Positions 54,961 through 64,000 of a stretch of DNA of 64,000 nt are shown piece by piece. The first letter of the stretch is position 1. Each line of letters starts with the position of its first letter. Source of the DNA: Pohlia nutans (taxonomy: Eukaryota > Streptophyta > Bryopsida > Bryales > Mniaceae); contig CM040092.1 of NCBI GenBank assembly GCA_022496805.1, forward strand, positions 18,246,113 through 18,310,112, in the 5' to 3' direction. Below the pieces are notes generated by a model. The model worked only from the letters and a program-made list of their open reading frames with translations. It had not been told where the DNA came from and did not search any database. Both the position numbers and the translations under genes were made by a program.

Positions 54961-56220
54961 TCATTGTGTAGAATGAGTGATAACATTTACAGAAGGTTCT
55001 GATAGAAGCATCAAGTTGTTTTTATCAGATACTTCAACATTTCTTTCTTGTTGTATTTGGTGTATTTTCCCTTCTGATATAGGCTTAAGGGTTGCCATTG
55101 GCGGAATTTGTGGTGAACTTGAAGATGAAGGTGTAGACAAATCATGTGGCCTATTTGGAAGGGAGTTTTGAACAATGCTATCTCTTTGTTCAGTAGATGT
55201 AAGATTTGTAGGCTTTATTTGATCTTTATGAATGATAACATTGATAGGTTCCAAATTATTAGTAGATTGCAATGTATAATCTCGTTGAGATTCTTCAATT
55301 TGTTGCAATTCTTTTTTAGCTAAATTTGCATAACTTGTTGATGGTAAAAAGTCTTTGTTGAAATTTTGTATTATTTGATAGCCACCATCAATTTTTTCTT
55401 TCATCAATTCAGAATTAGCTATTGTTGATGATGGGAAATCGTTTATAACATTGTTAGAAAGAGCACAAGATTCTTCTTCCATATTTTGCAATGAATTTAG
55501 TTGGGTATGCAAATTATTTGATGGCACCTCTATAGAATTGGTTTTGTGCACATTACGTATATTCAAATCATCGTGATCTACCACTATATTTGATAGAGTG
55601 TCACTACTTGATGACAATGACAATGGATTATGAGATAAGATATTGACATTGGTTTCAAGAGATTGTAATATGGTAGAATGTCTACTTGAATTTCTTTTAG
55701 CCAATAAATTTGTTTGAGGATGCAACAACAATGGACTTGATGGTATTGAAGTTGGTGTTAGCAAACCGTTTGTTTGAAAGTATACTAAATTTCTATTAAT
55801 ATAATTCATGTGCTCCGATAGAGTAGTGTGATCATATATTAACGGTGCCACTTGTGCAAAACATGTTGGTTTACTTTGACCTGGATTACAAACAAAAAGT
55901 ACCGGTGTAGTTTGGTAGGGTGTTTCAAGGCTACTCCATTGGGAAATAGAACTCCTAAAACCATTATCAGAATATAAGTTCGTAGAGGATGTATTTTGAG
56001 ACCTTGTTTCTGTTTGTCTTTGAGAATGGTTTATATAATGGGAATAACACAATAGAGCAATAGCAATGACTATGAGAAACAACATTGAGGCCAAACCAGC
56101 AATGACAAAAAACATAGTTGGAGCTTGTTGATAATCAACGTCTTCTTGACCATTGTCTGTTGAATTAACTGAGACACCAACAAATGCAACAATCCCACCA
56201 GTTGAGAAATGAATACGCAT
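54961..56220 (-). CDS. GLUTAMINE DUMPER-like membrane protein with a long C-terminal tail
   Basis: Single uninterrupted frame of 419 residues, start ATG at 56220. A short N-terminus with APTMFFVIAGLASMLFLIVI begins the only membrane segment (about residues 34-58), which ends in LLCYSHY. At residues 107-123 is VLFVCNPGQSKPTCFAQ. Plant GLUTAMINE DUMPER proteins have one membrane helix with a GGLAAMLGLI-like core and CSY at its end, then a VIMAG motif read as V-x-M-x-G-x-x-x-P-T-x-[FL]-A. The spacing and order here match. Arabidopsis GDUs are about 100-160 residues and affect amino-acid export; here about 290 further residues rich in Ser, Asn, Thr and Gln follow, with no recognised domain. Open length and codon pattern argue for a real gene. 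An unrelated single-pass protein is the main alternative. Confidence 0.55.
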   Translation of the reverse strand: MRIHFSTGGIVAFVGVSVNSTDNGQEDVDYQQAPTMFFVIAGLASMLFLIVIAIALLCYSHYINHSQRQTETRSQNTSSTNLYSDNGFRSSISQWSSLETPYQTTPVLFVCNPGQSKPTCFAQVAPLIYDHTTLSEHMNYINRNLVYFQTNGLLTPTSIPSSPLLLHPQTNLLAKRNSSRHSTILQSLETNVNILSHNPLSLSSSSDTLSNIVVDHDDLNIRNVHKTNSIEVPSNNLHTQLNSLQNMEEESCALSNNVINDFPSSTIANSELMKEKIDGGYQIIQNFNKDFLPSTSYANLAKKELQQIEESQRDYTLQSTNNLEPINVIIHKDQIKPTNLTSTEQRDSIVQNSLPNRPHDLSTPSSSSSPQIPPMATLKPISEGKIHQIQQERNVEVSDKNNLMLLSEPSVNVITHSTQ

Positions 56221-58373
56221 TTTTTCCTCTTCTCTTGAATGATTTCCTATTCATTTATTTAATTTCAATGAGAATTACAATTAAACCATTCCCTATATTT
56301 TTCATTAAAATTAATTTTTTTTAGAATATACATTTGAGAAAAATATATGGTTGGCACCAAGCAAAGTGATATGCAAAGAAGAAACTTGTACCAATAAGTT
56401 TTGTAGGTGTCCATGCATATATAAGCATGTGAATTCTTCTATCCATTTGTGTACAAGTGTTGATTTTTCTGGATCTTGATGATTTAGTGGTGTGTTACTG
56501 AATCTTTGTAGTAATAAAATAAATTCATAACAATATTGAACACAAAAGTTACGAAGTTGAAAATTTGTCCCATGGACAATTAGCCACAATAGGTGCATTT
56601 TTGTTGCATTAGCAATTTAATATCAACATTTATTCCATTGTATAGATAATTTTTTCTTGAAATTGCAAATAGGCATCAAAAATAAAAAGATTGCATTGCA
56701 AATTTTTCTTATGATCATCAAGCAAATATCATGGTTTTTTGTGAAGAATCCATAAAATCCTAGAAATTCATCTTATGGGTTTGAATCCAAAGTTTAAAAT
56801 GTAACAAAATATCAATTTCATCACATAATTTCATATAACTAAATTTATGAAGAAATCAAATTATGCATTGATTTTTACTAAAGAACCAGGATTTTGAAAA
56901 ACATATTTTTTTTATTATTAAAAAGTGAATATTTTAACATATTAGCATTATATCAAAAAAGTCAAAATCAATTGATCAATGTACTTGAGCAAAGCATATA
57001 TTGAAATTTGTATAGATGCAAATTGTTTTTCAGTAACCTGAATCAAATGGATTCAAATTTTAAATCACATGGACTTTTTTATTATTCAAAAATATATTTA
57101 AAAATGTTACAAAATTTGAAAAGTTGATTTTATTTAACATGAAAAATTATAAATTTTTATTTAAAAAATAAAGGAATGTATTTACTATCATATTCTATAC
57201 TTGCGTAAAGATTTGATAAGAAGAAAAATGTTGCATGTGATCATTACTCATTGAAAATAAATTCTAAGCCATCTTACTTAACACTATAATTATTGAATTA
57301 TTTTAATCCTAAACCCTAAATTTTGTGGATTTAATAATTTTATAGATTTTGTAAAAATATGTTTATTGTACACCTTTTTAATTAATTGAGAATTGAAAAT
57401 CATGGTTTTTTTAATATTTACATTTATAAAAAATCTATTCGTATCTCTTAAAAATAAAAATAAATTGACTATTTTAATTCTTTGTAACAAATCCTTAAAC
57501 TAGTACAATATAAAGCCTAATCTAGGATTTGAGAAAAACCCATCCCTTCTCTCACCTACCTATTTTATGACAACTTCTCATGGTACTTTCTATGGTGCTT
57601 ATTCACTAGTATAGAACCATTCTAATGGACATTTTTTAAGATGAAATTTTAATGCTTTTTAATAATATTTAACAATTAAAAAAAAGCTATTAATCTTGCG
57701 AAAGTACATTAAAAATTAATCCCACAAAATATAACTCAGAATGATTTTGTACTAGTGATTCCAAAAATTGTTGGTTTGGATTCAAGAATTTAACTTCTAC
57801 CGTTTATATTGAGGGTTCTATAAAATATTCAACGTCTAAACAATGCAAAAAAAATATTTTTATTTTTCAAGTTTTTTACATTCTCACAAATATATCAGTT
57901 ATCAGTTATGCTTCTACCATAACATTCAGTAGCATGCACTGTCTCTGCCTTGGCTCCACAGTAGATGGTGTGGAATATTTCACACCCAACAGTACTTCAT
58001 CAATAGCTAAGTGGACAGGTGGAGGCTCAAGGTGATGAGCAAAGTGCATGAAGGAAAGGCAGTGGACATGAAGACTACCGAATGTTATGACAATCGCATG
58101 TGTCATTGAATTGTTATTCATATTCATGTACATCATCTAGCTTATAATGAATCATGTAGTGCTTTGAGAAGGTCTGCCTAAATAGCTAGTCTCTCCTGCA
58201 ATATTGTTTACCGGTATAACCAACCTACACTGGTAGATGGGGGTTGCCTGTGATGATCAATAGTAAGCCCTCATGATAAGTTACTTCCTCGTGAAAGTTT
58301 CCAAAGCAATATGACAATTGTTGTACACTTATAACTCTTTTATATCACACTTTTGGCAACCGGTTTAGAACAT
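56221..58373. other. Upstream of the GDU-like gene and spacer
   Basis: Very AT-rich. The minus-strand ORFs at 56311-56598 and 57906-58136 have somewhat more balanced base use (the second reads HLEPPPVHLAIDEVLLG) but no motif I recognise. Confidence 0.4.
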
Positions 58374-58580
58374 GATAAGGGTGGAGCACCCAATTCTGAC
58401 AATGTACCCAATGCTGATAATTTCTAAACACGGTAGTCATTCTAGAACGTGAATTTAGGTAGACCATAGATAGCTTATCATTTTGGTCAACAAATAATAA
58501 GGGCTCTATGATGTGCTTAGAACGTGTTTAAAAATTATTGGCATTGGGTACACTGTTGGAATTGGGTGCTCCTACCTTAT
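58374..58580. mobile_element. MITE with ~50-bp inverted ends, 207 bp
   Basis: Left ATAAGGGTGGAGCACCCAAT, right ATTGGGTGCTCCTACCTTAT, with pairing on through GTACCCAATGC / GCATTGGGTAC and TAAACACG / CGTGTTTA. Target duplication unclear. Confidence 0.8.
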
Positions 58581-60234
58581 GTGGAGATGTATTGATTTGA
58601 CATGTGTATACAACATTCAATATTTCATGCAAATACTAGAATGTGGCATATGAAACTATGATAAAAAAGAGTTCAAACTGTACACTTTGGAGGTTCATTA
58701 CGAAAGTCGACCGTGAGGATTGACAAAAAATATTTATAAGAAGAGAAGCCCAAATATTTAGGAAATTATTTTTTCAAAAAAACCTCTTTTTGAAAGGGAA
58801 TTGTGAAGAATATTCACTTTGTTGAAAAATGATTTTCCAAAAAAATTAATTATTCAGCATGAGATGCCAACCTTCACGGGCAGGTACAGTAGTGTAGTTT
58901 CAATAACTTTTTTTGATCCTATTGTATTTTTTTCTACCATAAGAAATTAAAAACAATTCACCGTATAACTCTGAAACAACTTAGAGCCCCTTTACATGAC
59001 GGGACAAGGTCAATTTGAAGCTCTGACATGCTTGAATCCTTGTAGTTAATTGATTGAATTCACGAAATCAACCCCAAAAGCATTACATGAAGGAATCAAG
59101 GCCATTCCCTAAAATTCATATTCTAATGCACTAAAGACAAAATTTGTCACGGTCCTACTGTAGGGAAGAGAATTGTGTTGAATCAAAATGGAAACTCAAT
59201 TCACTTCGCTTGAACCGTGTCAGAGCTTCCTCCCTTCTTGGCATGACCTAATATTTCCTGTCAACTAGCTTCAAATTTAATCGGCCTTAGCCCATCGTGT
59301 AAATCGGCCCTTAGTCAAATTGCACAAAAATTAGTGTGTTGAAAAGCTAGTAATAAGAGACACATTCACTCAATCTTTATTTAAAGAAATACTAAATTTT
59401 GGTTTTCACAGTGTCACATTGGTTGTAGACAATGACAGTACACCAAAATCACCATATATTGTGGCTCACGGTATTTACAAGAGGCTTTACTAATAATTAC
59501 TTTTCAAATTACATTGATAAATTCATCCAAATTGGATGAAAATTTGTTAAAATGGATGAATGTACCCATGCCATTCACACACCCACAGTATATGGTGATT
59601 TCGGTGTAACCAGAAGAGCTGGGACATGTGAAAAGCAGCCCATAAATTGGTCCCTAGGATAAGGAATACAGTTGTTCATGGAATATAAAATCATATTCCC
59701 ATGCCCATCCCTCAAAAACAACATTAAAATTAGTTGGGCCCCTTGCTCAGGGGCCCATAATTTATATGCTTCCGTGGCAACTGCCCACTGGAAACAATCT
59801 TTGAGCTCATCTTCTTTGTGTGAAGTACCTACATCTTAAACCGGGTGTCTACTAAGGTAACTATATCTAAAAGGGACCCTTTCCTTAAAGCGTCCTTAGC
59901 TCAATCTTCCATAATAAATAGATTCTGACATCCTATTATTGATGAGAATGTGCACAATCTGAACATCAGAGTTTAGGGTCGCTTTAAGGTCAACCTATAG
60001 TTAGCACTCTGCAAATTCATAACTTATTCATACAATGTCTAAATAATGCATGCTAAAGTGCGTTGGAATCCTCTCGAACTTGCTATTAAAACCCACTGAA
60101 AACATTTTCTGTTTTATGTGTGTAAATAGGCTCAGTTGGTAAGGTGTACGCTTTAAGGTATAATTACCTTATGGTATATAAAGCCTACATAGGGGCACTT
60201 TCAAGTTACACCTTCATAACATTCTTCAGCCCCC
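58581..60234. other. Spacer; weak tRNA-like sequence near its end
   Basis: No exon-like frame. At 60,127-60,150, GGCTCAGTTGGTAAGGTG looks like a tRNA D-arm/A box, but no proper anticodon arm or B box follows, so a SINE relic is the most that can be claimed. Confidence 0.4.
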
Positions 60235-60238
60235 TTAA

Positions 60239-61153
60239 CCCTAAAGGACCATGCTCATTCCTAAAATTTTATCACTTTCTCGTGATGCTTTCAGAAAGGC
60301 AATTGTATCTCTTGATTGGTATTCATGTAGAAAACTTCACCGTTGAAGTTCATAAAGGACTTAGTCATGAGACTGTACATTAATTTTCAGAACAATCTAC
60401 CGTATATATTACATGATTATAAGGTTTGATCATAAGTTGATTTTTGAAAATTTTGAATAAAACCAACAGGTCATTCATTGCAAACTTTCTCATAAATTTA
60501 GAAACCATGATTAGCGTTTGAAAGTTTAGGAGCATACAAAGATGTACTATATCTAGGTGCCCACAAAAAATGGTGTTCTAAAACTAAATACAACAACAAT
60601 GATTGATTCTCAAAGATTTATGTTTGGGTGAGGTGACTTGTTGGTGACTCGTTGAGCCGGTGTTTGTGATCGTTATTAATTTTTACATTGCAATTTTTTT
60701 TAAAGAATTCAAATATATATATGGAATATTCCAAAATATTCCAAAATAATATAAAATATGTTGAAAAGATTCCAATTATTTTGAAAAGATTCCATTTTAA
60801 ATATATTTAAACATTTTCCGTAATTATTATATAGTGTTAATGATGCAATAATGGCAAATATTTTACATATTGTATACTTTTTTTTTTAACGAATGTGACG
60901 TCCAAGTGTGAAAACGCCTTCCAAGTCATCAACCGCCCTAACTACTATGTCCCAAGTTCACCTACGTTGACGTTTTAGTTTTTTCCCAATGAATCAATCA
61001 ACGTAATTGCAAATCTTGAAGTTTTTTTGTGTTCTTGAAACGAACATTTTCAATTCTCTAGTTAACATTGAGTCAAAATTATGAAATCCAAACAAATTAT
61101 TCAAGTAATGAAATTATTCGTGGATACAATGTGTCCTCCTGGTCCTTTAGGGG
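60239..61153. mobile_element. TTAA-flanked (piggyBac-like) MITE, 915 bp
   Basis: TTAA (60235-60238), CCCTAAAGGACCATGC at the left; CTGGTCCTTTAGGGG and TTAA (61154-61157) at the right; terminal inverted repeat of about 14 bp. Largest complete copy of the family here. No transposase frame inside. Confidence 0.85.
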
Positions 61154-61157
61154 TTAA

Positions 61158-61890
61158 GGTAGAAGTACCTAAAAGCGATAATTTAAGCTATCTAAACTAT
61201 TTCCAGACCACCCATTAATAGGGAGATAATTTTCTTATGTTGGAAAGTTTTTGCAAGGAACGGAATTTTTTTCTCAATTTATTTCCCAATATTGAAATTA
61301 GTACAATTTTTGAAAGTGGAAAGTACTTCATGACCCACTTTGATCAATAGGCTCCCCATGTCCAACATATGTGGTACAAATTTCCACTCATGACAATATC
61401 CAAAATTGATCACTAATATCCTCTCAAGGATTCTCAATGCTTGAATACCATTCCATTTGGTTGGTTACTTCCTTGTCAATAGTGCATCTTATCGGTTTTA
61501 GGTCAAGTGATGGATGATTGTGGTAGAAGTCTAATGGTCATTTTTATAGCATTCATCACTTAAAGGTTCATCGACCTTACTGTTCACCTTCAAATCTCAA
61601 ACATTTGTCAAGGGATCGGAAGAATCGTTGAGAATTTTCTCTAATTTCAGCTGGGCTAAGCAAAGGGGGTTGGAGAGTTGAATTATTTTATGAGTAGTTT
61701 CTCTACAGTGTTGCTACACTGTAACAGGTGTGGTCCAGCAACGTATGAAGAACGTTATGTTATGCCTACTCATTCCAAAACGTGCACACTCAAACATGCA
61801 AATAAGGAGATTTTGACCCTCAATAGAATTATTTGTAAAGTTTAGCAAAACATTATTAGAAGAGGAAAGACAAGAAAAAATTGGCTTTTT
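61158..61890. other. Spacer without recognised genes
   Basis: AT-rich; contains the small palindrome ACAGTGTTGCTACACTGT (about 61,705). Confidence 0.4.
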
Positions 61891-62890
61891 CTCGGGGAGG
61901 TGACTATCGGAATTTTAGAAACCCACGTGAGATAAAAAGTAGGGTCAATTTAATTTGTTTAGGGTAAAATTTATAATTTTGTTAGAACTACCATAGCATT
62001 GGAAATATGTCCCCTACATGATTATATGTAAAATAGGGTGGTGGATAATTCCTTCATTTTAGTAATCAGTAGAAAAAAAGTAGGATCATAGACATAGGAT
62101 CCCTCTAAAAGTGTGTAGTAGGATCAATAGAATAATTATGGGTTTGACTATTTGGATGAAAAAATATGTAGTTTTTGTCCAAATTTGAATCAAGCTTAGC
62201 GTGTTAGTATGGAAGGAATGTCGTGGGATTTTTTTGGAGGAAAGAATGTGTTGGCGCTCCTCCACGGCTGTTGGGTTTTGCAACGGCGCTGAACATGTGG
62301 GACCTTGCTGGATGCTTAGAACTTGACAGCTTCCACTTTCACCCTCAATCGCTTCTTGCGATCGGTTTTGGTTTTGTGACAATCTCAGTCCTCGATCGTC
62401 AAGTTCACGCTTTTTCTAAGCATTTTATAGGGTTTCTTTCATGCAGATTGTTATTGCAGAGTGACCACTTCCTTTGCAATGTTTTCTGCGTGTATTTAGT
62501 TTAGGGTTTGGCTTTTATGGTTCGTCCCTTCTTTGTTGGTTTTGTGATTAGGATTTCGCTCAAGTTTTGGTAGAGCAATTTCAGGGTAAGGCTTGCTTAG
62601 GGTTTGGGTAAGCATAGACAGTTAGGTGAAGCGTGGAGTTCGGTTTCGCAATGCTATAGTATTTCGTCCACTATTTGGTACTTGTACAATTTATAAAAAA
62701 AATATTGTGCCAAAAATTAGCCTCTCTAAACAATTACAAATAAATATAGGGTGCTAAAAAATACGTCAAAGTAGCTTTTTATCTACAAATAGGGAGGGAA
62801 CAAATATTGAGAGGTGTATAAATATCTCCCTATTAAATACCCCATTATCGCACATGGTTACGAAAGGTAAGGGGGTGTGATCGCCCCGAG
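61891..62890. mobile_element. hAT-like element, 1.0 kb, with a gene-leader-like insert
   Basis: Left CTCGGGGAGGTGAC, right TGATCGCCCCGAG, with an exact 8-bp duplication GGCTTTTT (61883-61890 and 62891-62898). Ends match the 275-bp element at 54217. About 62,225-62,660 is markedly different from the AT-rich ends and resembles a plant 5' leader (TTAGGGTTTGGC, TTAGGGTTTGGG, TCTCAGTCCTCGATCG). Its ORF (62223-62504) has no recognised domain, so transduced non-coding gene sequence is more likely than a protein. Confidence 0.8.
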
Positions 62891-62898
62891 GGCTTTTT

Positions 62899-63569
62899 AG
62901 CTTCAAAGGCGGCAGAAAGAAGTTTTGACTTCGGTTTTTTAGATCAGTAAGGGTTGCACTGCGTTGTTAGGGAAATTCGGTCCTAGTATTACCTCTCCTG
63001 ATGCAAAAAAAGCTCCCCCAAATCTCTCTTAAGTTCCCATGGAGGAATCTCAACGTCCCCCCCAAACCCGGCCTCAAGCTCTCTCAAATGAAGGAACTTG
63101 GTGGCTTGTGTGAGGTGCCATCATAAGAGTTTATTTGAGGAAAGAAAATATTGGCTAGAAGATAAGGTATGTTCACTTCACTGTGCGGATAAGTCAAATA
63201 TCTTGAACATTTCTTTATCAAATGAAATAAACACTTTATCATGTAAGACATCTCAAGAGGATTTCAGAAAACCTAAGCTCATCTTTTGACTCCAAATGGA
63301 TTGTGTGCTATGAGCATTTAAAGATCTAGCATTCTTCACTTGGAATTCGTGATTTTGTGGTGATTGTAGGCACAAAAGAAAACCTCAAATCTTGAATTTG
63401 GTATACTTTTGCAATTAACTTCACAATGAGACCACCCATAACTTTTAATTTTCAAAATTGTGCATACAATGAGTGATTTTTCAACACTTGAGTGGATTGT
63501 AATCATTTTTCAAAACTCGAACAAACACTCTATTCATCATCAGGAATTTTGGACCCCACGGATTTTTAA
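62899..63569. other. Spacer without recognised genes
   Basis: Contains C-rich AACGTCCCCCCCAAACCCGG near 63,050. No supported frame. Confidence 0.4.
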
Positions 63570-63719
63570 CACTACTAGAAAATCCAACTAATCTGTTGAT
63601 TCGGTCGCGTTGACCGAGACACTTTTCTGTTGATTTGAACAAAAAATTGACCAAATCAACAGAAAAGTGTCCCGGTCAACGCGACCGAATCAACAGATTA
63701 GTTGGATTTTCTAGTAGTG
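63570..63719. mobile_element. CACTA-type foldback MITE, 150 bp
   Basis: Begins CACTACTAGAAAATCCAAC and ends GTTGGATTTTCTAGTAGTG. The arms (~70 bp) are nearly perfect complements around a short loop. 3-bp duplication TAA on both sides. Ends and the TTCTGTTGATT motif agree with the CACTA element at 7614-9239, so both probably use the same transposase. Confidence 0.9.
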
Positions 63720-64000
63720 TAACGATTTCAGTGCGTTTATCGTTAAACACTGATTCCGCATGTCATACGTGGATTTTGAAGTGTCATTATGATACGGAAG
63801 TGACATGCAATACTAGGATGTCGATGCAGTGTTTTTACAATGATTATGAAAAAAAATGTTGTTTCCGCACGAAAGTCGTGCTTGACGGAATCCGTGCGTT
63901 AATCGTGTATCTACATTACATGGCTAATAAGACACGGATAACATGCGATTGCCTTTAATGCGGATCTAGTATCGTATACGTATCATATCAACACCTTTTA

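Noticed and set aside
60120..60215. Possible tRNA gene (D-arm-like GGCTCAGTTGGTAAGGTG)
   Set aside because: No complete cloverleaf, anticodon arm or B box follows; a SINE relic at most.
62223..62504. 93-residue ORF inside the hAT-like element
   Set aside because: No domain; the sequence looks more like a 5' leader than a coding exon.
1..64000. CRISPR arrays, rRNA genes, bacterial-type operons, viral integrations other than the copia element
   Set aside because: No spaced direct-repeat arrays of CRISPR type, no rRNA-like conserved blocks and no viral domains were seen; gene structure is eukaryotic.

Overview
This is plant nuclear DNA. The introns are GT-AG, the gene families are plant ones (GT47 exostosin-type glycosyltransferase, ECHIDNA/TVP23, an FDM/IDN2-type XH protein, DUF506, a GLUTAMINE DUMPER-like protein), and there is a Ty1/copia element primed by initiator tRNA-Met. 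Spacers are very AT-rich and packed with short transposons. The species cannot be fixed from sequence alone. The divergence of the host proteins from flowering-plant relatives as I know them, and an apparent abundance of TTAA-flanked (piggyBac-like) elements, make a seed-free land plant (bryophyte, lycophyte or fern) my best guess.

Layout. 0-1.5 kb: first exon of a minus-strand DUF506-type gene running off the left edge. 1.5-7.0 kb: an array of short GGTGGT/ACCACC palindromes split by a 4.2-kb element with ~0.7-kb terminal inverted repeats. 7.2-16.7 kb: a MULE/FAR1-like transposase pseudogene (plus strand) split by a copia retrotransposon (minus strand), whose left LTR is split by a CACTA element, which itself carries a SINE-like insert and a 167-bp tandem repeat. 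17-20.8 kb: MITEs and spacer. 20.8-23.0 kb: XH-domain gene (minus). 27.0-28.7 kb: ECHIDNA/TVP23 gene (plus). 29-46 kb: transposon-dominated, with gene fragments and duplicated blocks. 46.8-50.3 kb: six-exon GT47 gene (minus). 55.0-56.2 kb: single-exon GLUTAMINE DUMPER-like gene with an unusually long tail (minus). The remainder is MITEs, two hAT-like elements (one with a gene-leader-like insert) and a CACTA foldback.

The strongest unusual signal is a dispersed TIR family with termini CCCCTAAA...TTTAGGGG, nearly always abutting TTAA on both sides. There are eight near-complete copies (219-915 bp) and about ten fragments. The interiors fall into several classes, and copies or remnants lie in introns of three separate host genes. 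This is the geometry of piggyBac-type insertion. I know of no piggyBac activity described in flowering plants, so a TTAA-specific transposase acting here would be worth finding.

The host genes show no operon-like relation. TVP23/ECHIDNA and GT47 both belong to the Golgi and cell-wall polysaccharide pathway. The XH protein family acts in RNA-directed DNA methylation, the pathway expected to silence elements like those filling this window.
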